Source of the DNA: Lophius americanus
Lineage: Eukaryota; Chordata; Actinopteri; Lophiiformes; Lophiidae
DNA: 64,000 nt
Reading direction: 5' to 3'
Assembly: GCA_037951165.1 (NCBI GenBank)
Contig: JBBDHG010000003.1
Span: forward strand, 13,398,501 to 13,462,500
Part shown: one piece after another, positions 13,765 to 26,848 of the stretch
How the letters are laid out: each line of letters opens with the position of its first letter
How positions within the stretch are numbered: position 1 is the stretch's first letter
Made by a program: the position numbers and the translations under genes
Notes under the pieces: generated by a model
The model's database searches: none
What the model was told of the DNA's origin: nothing
Seen by the model: only the letters and a program-made list of their open reading frames with translations

Positions 13765-14060
13765 ATTATGACGATCATAACCACTGACAGGTGAAGCACA
13801 GGTGAAGGATGGGTTGAATTTTTGTTTGAAATGACACCTGTCATCAGGTGGGATATATTAGGCAGCGGATGCACATTTTTTGCTTAATCTGATGTTGGAA
13901 GCAGGAAAAATGGATAAACCCGAGGATTGGAGAGACTTTAACAAGGACCACATTGTGATTGCTTGACATCGGGGTCCGAGCATCTCTAGAACTGCAGGTC
14001 CTGCTGGTTGTTCCTGAACTGCATTGGTTAAAAACGACCAACGTGGTGTAAGGATGGTAT
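13765..14060 (+). mobile_element. Tc1-like element 5' fragment
   Basis: Starts ATGACGATCATAACCACTGA, then GGTGGGATATATTAGGCAGC and the transposase start region (ATGGATAAACCCGAGGATTG), and stops near 14,060. The same family occurs at 33,577, 38,067 and 43,580. Confidence 0.65.
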
Positions 14061-14179
14061 AACATAGGATAACATTGGAAAAATTACACTCGTTATGTGT
14101 GTGCGTTTCTGTGTGTTTGTGGAATGTGTGTGTTTTTATGTGTGTGTGAGTGTGTGTTTGGTCCTGTCTGAGGGTGGAG

Positions 14180-14520
14180 ATCATGTGGTGTCCATGGCAT
14201 GTTGACTCATTCTGGGGGCACAGAATCATGCAGCTGAAAGTTCTACTGTGGAGTTTCATGCACCTTGGCACCTGAGAAAAAAAGAGCTGCTTCTGGGCCT
14301 TCTTCACCAAGTATTCACCGTGTCCTCAGGATCTAGGTCAGGTCCTCTGATGCATGAACCCCCTCCCAACCTGCTCCACCTCCTCCTCACTGATGCTCAG
14401 TGCAGTGGGGGGTGTTTTTCTTTCAATAGAATCCATGAAGATCTCTTAGGTTTTGTCTATGTAGAGGTTGAGGTAATTGTCTTCGGACCATACGGGTAGA
14501 GTCTGGACCTCACCCTGTAG
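14180..14520 (-). mobile_element. Possible LINE RT scrap
   Basis: The minus strand has NYLNLYIDKT and, further on, LVKKAQKQLFF, resembling the LELN-x-x-KTKE and VKKAQQRLYFLR blocks of fish LINEs. It is broken by stops. Confidence 0.4.
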
Positions 14521-16209
14521 GCTGGTCCATTATCGTTTGATATCAGATGTAGCAGAGGAGGCTGGTCCATAGTGACACATAACGTTTAGATTTAAAATGT
14601 AGACCTAAAATCCAACGTTTACATTCATAAATGTAAATGTGATGTTGAAAAACAAACTTTAAAGACTTGTTAACCACACTCTGGAGCTGAATGGGACAGA
14701 ATGTTCACTTTGTCACCTGAGCAGCTCCAGACTGGCAGTCAGTTAGACGGACAGATGTAATGTGTGCAGATGTATCATCATCATCATCATCATCATCTCA
14801 CCACGGAGACCAGCTGCACCCGACACTTCACCTAAACAATATCATCTCCATCATGTATTATGGATTCCTCTCTTTGTCCGCCGCTCCCCTGATGTCGATT
14901 ATAGTTTGTGAGTATTTTAGTTGTGTTTTGCCGCTCTCTCCCCTCTTGAAAACTCGACACAGCCGGCGTTGCATCGATTCAGAGTTCAACATCGTCTCTC
15001 TCCTACGTGCCTCCCTTTGCCTCTTTTCAGCATTCTTTCTCAATTTCTCCTCAGATTTCCCTCCATCTGTTCCCCATCCCCATCCTTTCTATTCATCCAC
15101 TGCGCTTTTGGCACTTTGCAGTCTTTCCAGCGTTCTGCCTTTTCTTCTATTCAACTCCGCCTTCCTTCTCCTGCTTTCATATTCCCTGCGCCGTGTCACA
15201 GCAGCTGAGGCCTGCCATGAGCAGAATCCGCAGGAACATGGCTGTTTGTACAATAGGATCGGCGATCCGGTGGGGTGGGAGGCACAAACATCAACTGCAG
15301 GGTGACAAATAGTGTTTTTCCACTGCTGCTGAAACACAACACCATTCGATGGAAAATCGCCAAAGAAAAAAACCCTCGGATTTTGTTAAAAATACAAGAC
15401 TATTGTTCTAGATGCTTTTTTCTTCTTTGTTTAAATCTTCCCTTGTCTGCTTGTGTTTCTATGCATCTGTAGTCTTTTTCAAGCCACTAAATCCCACCCA
15501 GGGTGGCGTCTGGGTAATTAGCACACAGCAGCAGTTAGACTGCACAGCTGTATCCATAACGGTGTGTGTTAGGGTTATAGGGAAAATCCATCTGGCTTCT
15601 ATCAGAGTAAAAAACAGCCCACAGGGCTGTACCAAATCTCTTTGGATGCTTTCTGTGACATCAATATCCTATATCATGGCCTCTAGCTCCCCCCCCTCCA
15701 GTCAGAGTCTTCCTTCGATTGTAGATGTGTCTTTGCTTCCGTTCAGGGGAGGTTTCAGGTGGGCTGGGGACGAGCAGCCAGACTGAAACGCCACAACTTC
15801 TCCTGATGATAAACTTCTTTTTATTTATTCCATATCATCAATAAAAAACATGAAAAGGAAACCTAAAGTAAGAAAAAACGTTTTTGTGAGGGCATGGTAG
15901 AAACCTGTGTACATAAAAACCGCCCAAAACAGTAGAAATAGTTATATAAGAGCAATGCAAAAGTTGGACCGCAGTGTTTCCACTGACAGCAATAGTATGT
16001 CCCCAAAAAGTCCCCAATCCTCTGCGTTGCGCAAGCAGTTAGCCCCGATTGAACTCCTCCAATTTAATGATAAGTCATGTCCGAAAAAGTGTCTTAGTTG
16101 AAGAAAAAAGAAAAAATCTCCCTCATAGTGAGTAAAATTTGATCGTTTGGAGTAAATTATGATATATAGCAGATAGATCTCCTAATGTCAATACAATCCA
16201 AGGCCGTGT
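14521..16209. other. Intergenic, nothing recognised
   Basis: Contains an ATC microsatellite and a C/T-rich tract (about 14,930-15,190) that keeps false frames open. Confidence 0.5.
14773..14798. repeat. ATC trinucleotide repeat
   Basis: About eight ATC units; inside a spurious 181-codon frame. Confidence 0.9.
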
Positions 16210-16960
16210 CCCAATTCCTAAACTATGCCGTAAAGTCTCCGTTGAAGTGTGCACTTGTGTGACGTAGTGGAAATGTGTAATGCGCCCTTTTGCCGCACTG
16301 TTGCAACTCTAGAAATTCTCTTTCTCTTTAACTCAAAACCAACTTGTGGGGCATATGCGCCTACAACATTCATAATCACATTTTCAATTTCTATCTTCAT
16401 ATTCTTCACTCTGCCTGACACTCTCTTCACCTCCAGAACCCTCTTCACATACTCCTCCTTCAGAAGCTCTAACCTGACCTACCTACCCCATTTCCCCTCC
16501 CGTCAACTCCATGATAGAAGAGTTTGTAACCTCCTCAAATGCTTAAAGCCTTGCTGCCTTTCCACATATAATATGTCTACCTTCATTACCTCCATCATAT
16601 GAGCTAGCTCTCTCTCTCTTTCCTATCATTGTGCAAACATTTAAAGTTCTGACCCCACACTCCGGGCTTTCCTCATGTCACTCTGTCTCCTGGCAGGTGT
16701 CCCCCCTCTCAATCTTCTTTTTTTTCCCGACCAACAGTAGCATAGTTTCCACCAGCACCCTGCTGGTTAACAATGCCAGTGGCGTTTTTTGTTAACCCAG
16801 GCCCCGACCGATCCGGTTCGGAAATTGGTTTTGTGTTCCGCATATGGATTTGGCATAGGTTTAACGTGGGATGCCCTTCCTGACAAAACCCTCCCGTTTT
16901 ATCTTGGCCAGCGTCCAGCGCTAGAAGGACACTGGCTTATGACCCCTTTCGTTGCTAGGT
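16210..16960 (-). mobile_element. RTE-like LINE 5' fragment (endonuclease start)
   Basis: The minus strand reads MEVMKVDILYVER.QGFKH (about 16,600-16,500) and then KRVLEVKRVSGRVKNMKIEI..VIMNVVGAYAPQVG (16,448-16,330), the start of an RTE-type apurinic endonuclease. The adjacent 16,720-16,960 is typical untranslated sequence of the same fish repeat. Confidence 0.65.
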
Positions 16961-17189
16961 TACTAAGGGCTATGAAGGTATAAAATGTAAAATTATCAAT
17001 GAAATAGTATTTGAGTTACCGACAAAGGATCTCTGATTCAATTATCCAATAATATCCCTATCTTTTGGGCGTTTTTTTGATAACTGATACATTTCAAAGG
17101 TTGTCATACTAAAGTTTCACCTTTAGATATATCTTTTTAAAATGCAGAGAAATAATAGCAGTTAATGGAAATTACAATTTCCACCACAA

Positions 17190-19862
17190 TAACTTCAGAA
17201 TCAGAATCAGAATTAGCTTTATTGGCCACGTATGTGCATACAAGGAATTTGACTCCGGTTTACTCAGGTTGGATCCGGTGATTTTTTTCTGCAGGCCTAA
17301 TTGTCCGTTGTATTCTGTTTCTGTCCTGTTTGGTAGCAGATCCAAACCAAACAGTGATGGATGTCCAGAGAACAGACTGGATTACTGTAAAATTCGATCA
17401 GCTGCACCTGAGGCAGGTTGAGCTTCCTAAGCTGGCGTAGGAAGTACATCCTCTGCTGGACCTTTTTGATGATTTTGTCTGTGTTGGATGTCCACTTAAG
17501 GTCCTGAGAGATTGTAGTTCCCAGGAACCTGTAGGATTCCACAGCGGACACAGTGTTGTTCAGTACAGCGAGGGGGGGCAGTGACGGGGGTTCCTCCTGA
17601 AGTCCACTTTCATCTCTACAGTTTTGAGCTTGTTCAGCTCCAGGTTGTTGTGACCACACCAGACGGCCAGCCGTTCAACCTCCCGTCTGTATGCAGACTC
17701 GTCGCCGTCCTGGTGGAGGCCGATGACCGTTGTGTCGTCCGCAAACTTCAGGAGTTTGACGGACGGGTCATCAGAGGTGTAGTCATTTGTGTAGAGTGAG
17801 AAGGGTAGAGGTGACAGCACACAGCCCTGTGAGGTCACCGTGCTGATTGTCCTGGTGGAGGATGATATTTTACCCAGACTCACCTGCTGTCTCTGGTCCA
17901 TTGGTCTGTTATCCACTGACAGGTGGTACAGCGAGCTGCAGGAGTTTGGAGCAAAGTGTTCCTGGTACAATTGTGTTGAACGCTGAACTGGAGTCCATAA
18001 AGGTGGTCCAGCTGGAGGCCTGTGATTTCCTTCAGGTGGGTGAAGACCATTCTCAAAGGATTTCATGACCACAGACGTCAGGGCGAGGGTTAGGTTCTGT
18101 AGTCTTTTAATCCTGTGATCGCGGATTTCTTGGGGACTGGGATGATGGTGGAGCGTTTGAAGCATTAGGGGACTTCACACAGCTCCAGTGATCCATTAAA
18201 ATCTGTGTGAAGATGGGGGCCAGCCGATCAGCACAGGCTTTCAGGCAGGAGGGGGACACGCCGCCTGGGCCTGGAGCATTTCTGATCTTTTGTCTGTGAA
18301 ACAACTTCCTCGCCACCGTCTCTCAGGTTCTAAGCTGGGGGTCAGCGGGGAGGGGTATGATGGGGGCAGGGGGTGTTGATAGTTCAGAGCGGGTGTCAAA
18401 CCTGCAATAAAACTTATTCAGCTCCTCAGCCAGTTGAAAGCTCTCCACAGCAGGGGTTGTAGGTTTCCTGTAGTTTGTGACCTCTCGCAGGCCTCTCCAC
18501 ACCGATGTTGGGTTGTTGGCTGAAAACTCGTTTTTCAGCTTTTCAGAGTATCAGCTTTTCTTCTTTGCTGCTCTGACCTCCCTGGTCAGTGTGTTTCCGG
18601 CCTGCTTGTACAGGACTCTGTCTCCACTCCTGTAAGCTTCCTCCTTGGTCTGACGGAGCTGCCTGAGTTTGGCAGTAAACCAGGGTTTATTGTTATTTGG
18701 ATGTGCAGCAGGTTTTTGTTGGCACACACATATCCTCGCAAAAACTGATGTAAGCTATCACAGTGTCAGTCAACTCATCCAGGTCTGAAGCAGAATCCTC
18801 AAAGACTCTCCAATCAGTGCAGTCAAAGCAGGCCTGTAGCTCCAGCTTTGCCCCGTTGGTCCACCTCTTGACAGTTTTGACTACAGGCTTAACAGATTTT
18901 AATTTCTGCCTGTAGGATGGGATGAGATGGACCATACAACGATCAGAGAGTCCCAGAGCTGTACGGGGGACAGAGCGATATGCATCCTTTATTGTGCTGT
19001 AGCAGCGGTCCAGTGTGTTAGTGTTCCTGCTGGGACACGTGATGTGTTGTCTATATTTTGGCAGTTCGTGGCTTAGGTTTTCTCTGTTAAAGTTCCCAAG
19101 AATGATGAGTAGAGAGTCTGTGTGTTCATGCTCCAGATCACAAATCTGGTCATCGAGGTGTTGTAACGCCTCACTAACGCAGGCCTGAGGTGGGATGTAA
19201 ACTCCAGCCAGTATGAAGGAGGAAAACTCCCGCAGAGAATAAAACGGCTTGCAGTTGATGAATAAAGTTTCTAAATGAGGACTGCATGATTTCTTCAGCA
19301 CTGTGACATCCGTGCACCTCTTCATTAATATAAAAGCAGACATTGCTTCCCTTCGTCTTCCCTGAGAGCGCCGTTACCGAGCCGCTCGGAGCAGCTGGAA
19401 GCCCGGCAGGTGAAGCGCATTTTCCGGGATGTGCTCACTGAGCCAGGTCTCAGTGAAGCAGGGCGGTGAATCTGCGAAAGTCCAAGTTGGTTGACTTGAG
19501 CAGCAGCAGCTCGTCCATCTTATTTGCCAGAGAGCGGAAATTCGCAAGGTGAATCGGGGGAAGCGCCGTTCTGAATCCCCGTTGACGCAGTTTAACCGGT
19601 GCGCACCGGCTCGCTTTCCCCTCCGACGTCTCCGGTAGGTCCCACTGCTGCTCCTCCCACTAGAAGTTGACCCAGGTTAACAAATTGTTCGGGGAATTGT
19701 GAAAAAGTATTCCCAGTCGATGGGCGGATGTTTGAAAGTTCCCCTCTGGAGTATGTGGTCACAGACGGATCACTGTAAACGGCGCTAATAAACAAAAACA
19801 GAGAAAGTACTAGAGAGCGCAGCACCGAGGCGACCTAACGCAGCGCCATCGCTGCGGTGATC
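17190..19862 (-). mobile_element. Nearly complete, decayed non-LTR retrotransposon (L2/Jockey-type group)
   Basis: Read on the minus strand: an N-terminal leader ORF (19825-19592), an endonuclease domain (19343-18693, with LIILGNFN, the TLDRCYSTIKDAYRSVPR segment and LGLSDRCMVHL), a linker, and a reverse transcriptase region (18316-17297) with RKLFHRQKIRNAPGPGGVSPS and the FADDTTVIGL palm box, then the RT C-terminus with FLGTTISQDLKW and RQLRKLNLPQ. The 3' end at about 17,190-17,240 carries GATTCT-type repeats after CCAATAAAGC, as in fish LINEs with microsatellite tails. Stops and at least one frameshift (between the ORFs ending 17560 and starting 17659) interrupt it, so it is not autonomous. 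The exact clade was not resolved. Confidence 0.85.
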
Positions 19863-22800
19863 TTAAAATGATCATTGCTGAATCAGATCAGACTTTTTGA
19901 CAGCAGGACATTTTTTACTCTTCTTATATACAGATAAGGATGTATTGATATCCATTAAATAAATGTTTTTATTCCATGAAGTAACGTCATCAAACTTGAT
20001 AGAAAACTGACCATGGGTTGTTTTTTTTATAAAATAATTAATTACAACTAAATAACGACAAATTTGGAGAACATTAATATCCAAGATAGACAAAAACTGT
20101 AACTTAAGAAAGAGATGAACAGTTAATGCTTAAAATTTGGAAATGTAAATGTCTCTACAGCAGAATTATCTGTGGAGATAAATTCTTGCCCGGACAATAT
20201 TACAGTCGGTGAAGTTTGGATAAATTAAAGTACCAAACGGAAACTACTTTTGATACTTTGCTATTGCATTAGTACATATGAAGTCTTGTCTTCCTGTGCT
20301 GGCAGTGACCTCTGGCTCCACTCCAGATACATCACTCCTGCACCACACCACGTCCGCCATCTGAGCCGCACACTCAAACCTTCAACATCCATATTTGGAC
20401 CTGCTCAGCAGTACTCCAACCCCGTACCTCCACTCATTCCAGCATGAGCACCATCATCCCTTCCCATCTGAATACTTAGGTTAATGTCATATTTCACTTC
20501 TTTTTTTTTAATAGATATGCAAATATTTCTTGAATTGTGTTCCATCTGCAATCCTTGTAGCAGTTTAACCCATTATGTCCTCACATTTAACAGCAGGCTA
20601 GTGTTATTTACAGGAGATAAGAAAAGCCTTGATTAGTCCTGACGGGTAAATTGCCGGGTTACAGCAGCAAAGAGCACACAGAGCAATAAAACATAATAAA
20701 ATATAAATCCTAAATATAAGTATTAAGCTATACCAGAATGTAACACTACAATATAAATATTACACTATACCAGGAATATTAAACTCTTCTAAACAAAATT
20801 ATACAATACTACAAATATTGCTATATTTGTTCTACTAGAAAAATAAGCTATATAAAATGAAATACTTTGAACCGTTTCCGTAGGGAACCTGATGTTTGTG
20901 AACACCAATTGTCAAACACTAGAATGTTTTTAGAAGGGACAATTTTTATGTTAATATAATAATTAAACAACAAATACAATAACTTGCAATGCCCAGATAT
21001 GGATGATTTCATTTTTGGATTAAATCAACCTTCAGTTTAATTTATTTCCAATGAATGTGTATGGAGCAGTTCTTTGGGAACATCCTGGGTCAAAGGTCGT
21101 GGTTAGTTTGGAATCAAAGTAAGGTAGTTGGTCCAGATAGGACCTACAAAAGAACCGTACACCATATCAGCTAACTGAAGAGATCAGGAAAAACTATCTA
21201 CATTTCTACATTTTTTACCCCGTTTCAGAACATGAAGCTTTTTATAAAACGATGAACCTCATTAAGTGCAATTTAACTTAATAATCAGACACACATAAGT
21301 GAAATAATCTTCACATTTAAATACTTTATATGAAGAAATTAAGTGAGTTTTAGCATAATTAACTGACTTGTTGTTCCCCCTCATCAATAAAACAAACAGA
21401 ACTTTGGTAATGCTGGACTTTCATGTAAAATCTTATGTTATTAATCAACATGCAGTAAACATTATATAAAATCCAGACATAGGTTCTCCTTCTTGTTGGA
21501 AGTATTATGCTAATGGCGATTATCGGAACAAGTTTGCTTGTTGTAAGATCCGCTACTACTGCTATCAAGACTCAATCAAATGTCTGAACCACATCAGGTC
21601 ATTTTGTGACATCTCATCTCAAAAGGCCCGTTGGTGCTTTCCCTCGTTAACGTGACAGCCTGGCGTTCCAGTTCAGACAGTCAGCCACAAAACTAACTGT
21701 TATAGCTTTGGGTACAGTGTCTTTAAGGGTCATTATTAAGTTTATTTATTGTATAGTCAATGTTGATTAATGCTTTATTCTGAGTCACATGACCACAGGA
21801 CCCGGACGTTAAGCTAAGCTGACATAGCAGATGCAAATATCATAAAATGTTTATGTATCACATCTGTTTTATTAACTAAATGAAGCATTAAAAAAACACT
21901 GCGGATGCATCGCTTTTAAGTGTTGTCTGTTAACGGCTCGAAGTGCTTTGATTGACAGAACTCCATCTTTGGTGGAGCTACAAACCCATTGGACGATAGA
22001 CAAGATGGCTCTGCTGCAGTTGATTGGTAAAATAACTCTTGATAGCATACTTTATGATTGAAGTCTAAATATAAACTAACTTTTGGTCTTTGTGTAAAAG
22101 TGTTCAGACCAATACAGTTAGAACTTAAGAGCGAGGAGAAAGAAAGCACACGAAGGATCTCCAGGACTGTGGTAGACTCCCTGTCCCCACCTGGACCTGG
22201 TCTGATATGTGCTGAGCCCTCCTGCTCTCCTGCACTTTTAAAATGTTGAAATGATCTACTTACTTAACACTTTGGAAACTATAATATAAGGTTTAATTTG
22301 ATTTAAATTGAACAATTTAACTACAGAGGTTAACTTTAACAGGCCTTGTATTTTTTAATGACATAGATTTATTTTGAATTGAACCTAAACATAATCCAGG
22401 AACAGGGTTTTGATCTTGCTGGTTCTGCTGACAGTCTTTAGAGTCTGAAACTCTCCTGCTGAGACATAAACTACATCCGCTTTATATCGGCGTCAGACTA
22501 TGCCTTATTTTGGTTTTCCACAATGGCCTTTTGAAAATCCCTGGTCAGATTAGATGATCACAGCACAAATCTGGCAACACTACGAGGAGGCGGGTCAGTA
22601 CTACTTATCTGCTTTTACCTTGTAGCCCTTTGAGATTTGATCCAAATGTAAAGTGCGTTATAAATTAAACGTATTATTATTGTTATTATACTGAATCACT
22701 CATTATGTGTTGAGCTAGCGGTCTTCAGCTCAGAGAGGAGGAAATTTAAACTATCGTTTCCAAATTTCAACCAGTCTTTCTTCTTTATCGTTGCTCAACC

Positions 22801-24569
22801 TGATATCAGTGACATCACTGGATCTACTCACAACCACGTTTGTGTCTCTCCGCCCGCCTCTTTGTCAGCTTCAGAACAGGTCAGGAGCAATTTGAAAAGC
22901 GTTGGACATGGCGTGGTTCAGCCTCCAAGACGACACATGGCTGTTCATAGATTATGGAGCCCTTGTCTCTATTTTTCGGTCTAATGCAGGGAATTTATGA
23001 GTAATGGCCGGATTGGATAGAAATCGGACTAACCGATCAGGTGCGCTAATAACGCCATGAATTGTACATCGTTTGCGCCGTCTTAAAGACCGATTCACAA
23101 ACGATAGTGCACCAAAGGTATGCCAGAGCCAACACGCCCACAACCTGTTCCACCTGAGGGCAGTTTGATTTGCGTCTGATTAAAATGACCAATGTGACGA
23201 GGTCCAAATGTTGCCTTTGTGCCTACAACACAGTAGGCGGGAGAAAGAACGGAGAACAGAAATCCAATTTGCAGACCGCAAGCTGGAAGTCTTGACAGAA
23301 GAGGTGCAGCGAATAAACCGTTTGATATCTACTGCATTTGGCATAGTTTGATACTCAATGGCACCAAAATGAGCCAGATGAGTAATTTTTAAAAAACTTG
23401 AGATCATTTTGCCAAGAACGAAAGAATATAATTATAGGAGCAAAAAAGTCATCATTGATATGAAATACTTTCAGGGCAGCATTTCCCACCGTAGACCACA
23501 GGTTGCTGTGTTTTACAGATTTACTGATAATGGTTGGGGACAATTTCCTTCAGTCAGCACACGCCATAAAAGAGAAGCTGAGGCCATCTGCATGATACGG
23601 AAGAAAGCTGATGGAAAGTGACGCGGCGGCTCAGCGACTCCCCTGCTGGTTCTCCTCTGCAGGTCGACGCAGACCAGAACTCTCGATGTGAATTTAAATG
23701 CTTGTGAACAGAAGTAGAGTGCCATAAAGTCAAAGCCTAAGACAAGAGACAGCGCTGTGTTTGTGTGTGTATGTGTGTGTGTGTGTAGCCAGTGAACTAA
23801 TTCATTAATCTGGTTGACAGGTCTGCGTGAACTTGGAAGTACCGTCGCTGGTGAGGAATTACAATGAGACAAACTAGCTGTTGTTCGGCGGAGCAGAGAT
23901 ACTCCCCTGACGCCGCCAGAATTTTGAACGGCTTTTAAAATGGCAAATTTGTGTGTTTGGAGGAAGTGAGGGAAAACAAACCTGGAAAAAAAGTAGAGTA
24001 AAAAAATTGTATGAATCTCATAAGTGATAAGATTAGAAGTTGTTTGAAGCTTTAAAATGACATTTGTCTAAGTTGTGAAGAAAAACATGATAACAGCAGA
24101 TCTGAATAATCATTGGAGTGGAGTCAGGAGTGCTGAGGTCGATCTGTAGTCCTCTCAGCTATAAATACTGGGCCTAAACTCCACCTCACTGCCAGATTGT
24201 CTCATCCAGTAATTACTATTGAGAAAATCTTGTTGCCGAATATTAACAGTTGCCTCTCTCTCTCTGCAGACTCACCTCATCTGACTCCTACTACCTCTCC
24301 ACTCCAGCATTAGATCAGACAAAACATTTAGAGCTGGAGGCATCCACTTGACTTGAATCCCCTCAACAATTCTCTGGGTCGGATCAACACTGGTCAACTT
24401 CCATCCCCAGCTCATTAAGTATTGATTTATTGTCATACCAAGAGACTCCCTTAGTTTTTTTCTGTTAAATAAATTCACCTTTTGTGACACACTGCACCAT
24501 TTGGCTCTCTGTGTTCTGCATCTGGGTCCAAACGATAGCCTTAGCAAGTATTAGAGGAGCTGGTCCATT
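19863..24569. other. Intergenic, AT-rich; mostly nothing recognised
   Basis: Holds a LINE 3' end (22,610-22,690), a short TG tract (about 23,762-23,786) and a coding-like scrap at 23,216-23,350 plus, whose frame reads SRREKERRTEIQFADRKLEV, helical and charged, then stops. That could be the tail of a transposon-associated Myb/SANT protein, but this is weak. Confidence 0.4.
22610..22690 (+). mobile_element. LINE-type 3' end
   Basis: CCCTTTGAGATTTGATCC followed by a GTGCGTTATAAATTAAACG-type signal and ATT repeats is the usual 3' terminus of fish LINEs. No coding part is recognisable upstream. Confidence 0.45.
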
Positions 24570-24927
24570 GAGACCGAGTAAGATGGACCAGATGGTAAGA
24601 TCCCATTCTGTTTGGAGAGGCAATAGGGAGATCAAAATATAAAAAGAGTAATTGGTTGAAGTAAACCATTACCAAATTTTAGTATGATTTATGAATTTAT
24701 TCCTATGTCTTCTTTGGAAAAAATCCATTATTGAAATTCAGATTTTTCCTCAACAGTGACACCTAGAGGACAGGCAAGGGGAACTGCAGTCTGTGTGAAG
24801 TGGAAAGCAGAGGAGGACAGACTTCATTATCTTCCTCTGAAGGCGGGATCGACTCGATCAATTTAATGGATTTCAATGTGCTCCTTTTGATGCTGATCTG
24901 CTATTGGTCAAAACTCAGGGAATGATG
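24570..24927. repeat. Repeat Z, copy 1
   Basis: ACAGTGACACCTAGAGGACA, then TGTGTGAAGTGGAAAGCAGA and CGATCAATTTAATGGATTTC match 63,420-63,740. It abuts the ATTG tail of the LINE at 24,928. Confidence 0.55.
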
Positions 24928-24951
24928 CTCAATCAATCAATCAATCATCAC

Positions 24952-24983
<32 letters not shown>

Positions 24984-26812
24984 CACTCAATCAATCAATC
25001 TTTATTTATGTAGCGTCAATTCACAACAACAGTTGTCTCAAGGTGTTTTCCAGAAAGAGAAGGTCTAGACCAAACTCTTTATATAATTATCTACAGAACC
25101 CAACAAATTCCTCCTTGAGCAAACACTTTTAATGAAAAACTGTCTTTTAATGGGCAGAAACCTCGAGCAGATCTAAGACTCACGGTGGACGGTCTACCAG
25201 AAAGACCGGTCGGGTTTGAAAAAAGAGACAGAGAGAGAGAGAGAAAGAGAGAGAAAGAGAGAGACACAGGTGAGGAGAGATACAGACGGGGGAAAAGCAG
25301 CAAAGATATCAGCTATAATCCACTTTCTTCAACCGCTCCATCATTTAGCGATATCCTATTGAGAAATACCATACAATAATAATAATAATAATAATAATAG
25401 TAATAATAATACTATTAATCATCATCATTAGCATCTTGTGATCAGTGGACATAGAGCCGGTCCACAGCAGCAGATGAAATCACCAACCATGTGACCTTAC
25501 AGGGCGAGAAAACACAAAGGCTGTAGGGAAAAAGTCCAGTAATCCAGTAAAATACATTAAAGTGAGAGGGATGTTTAAAGAGGGACAGTGAGAAAGGGAG
25601 AGAGAAAAGCTCAGTGCATCATGGGAGATCCCTCAGCAGTCCAAATCTACAGCAGCATAGCTAAGAGCTAGCTTATGCCAGCCTTAATTATAAACTTTAT
25701 CACAAAGGAAAGTTATGAGTACACTTTTAAATGTAGTGAGGGTCTCTGCCCCCGAACCAAGATAGGGAGATGGTTCCACAGGAGAGGAGCCTGATAGCTG
25801 AAGTTTCTGGCTCCCATTCTACTTCTGGAGAGTCTAGGGACTACAAGTAACCCTTCATGCTGGGAGCGCAGAGTTCTGATTGGACAATATGGAACTATGA
25901 GCTCCTTCAGATACATTGGTGCCTGACCGTTAAGGGCTTTGTAAGTGAGCAGAAGGATTTTGAATTTGATTCTAGATTTTACCGGGAGCCAATGAAGGGA
26001 AGCTAATACAGGAGAGATATGTTCTCTTAACCTTCGAATGGACTATGTGCTTGGGAACAACAGATAGACCTGTAGCAGATCTAGAACGCTTCAGTCCTAT
26101 TGATCTGAGTTCAGTTGCAAAGTCGTGACATGCAACTGAACTCAGGGCTGATGGAATAGATTCTTTAAATTTTATTACAGCTTCTTCAGATATATTTCTT
26201 TTCTATATTTCTTTCAAAAATTCAAAAGTTATCAAACACTGATCCGATAGCAGTGGATTCTGTGTATGAACTTTTAGTTTTTCGATGTCAATGCCGTAAG
26301 TCAGGACTAAATCCAGGGTGTGATTAAAACAGTGAGTGGCCTCATTAACACGCTGACTGAAACCAACACAGTCTAATATTAAGTTAAACGCGGCACCGAG
26401 ACTATCTCTGTCTTCATCTATGTGAATGTTAATGTCACCTAGTATGATTATTTTATCTGTCTTAAGGACTAGGTTTGATAGAGAATCAGAGAACTCATTT
26501 AAGAATTCGGAGTATGGGCCAGGAGCCCGATACAATATGACAAATAAGATTGGCGCCTGATGCTTCCAGGTTGGGTTTGTAAGACTGAGAGTAAGGCTTT
26601 CAAATGAGTTACAGTCAGGTTTAAGTTTAGGATTTGATGGTAAACTGGAGTATACTGAGTATTTATATGAGTAGCGGAGCTAAATTCATTTAAAGTAACA
26701 TATCCCGCCTCACACAGCCAGGTCTCCCTCAGGCAAAATAAATCAATATGATGATCTAGAATAAGATCATTTACTAAAACTGTTTTAGATGTTAGAGATT
26801 ATAAATTAAATA

Positions 26813-26848
<36 letters not shown>

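Noticed and set aside
14760..15305. 181-codon plus-strand ORF
   Set aside because: Ser/Pro/Phe/Leu-rich because of an ATC repeat and a pyrimidine-rich tract; no domain and two other open frames overlap it.
17297..19343. Host reverse transcriptase or nuclease gene
   Set aside because: Order of domains, tail and disruptions are those of a LINE.
24928..25010. CRISPR-like direct repeats
   Set aside because: CAAT slippage tract with short interruptions at a LINE tail; no spacers.
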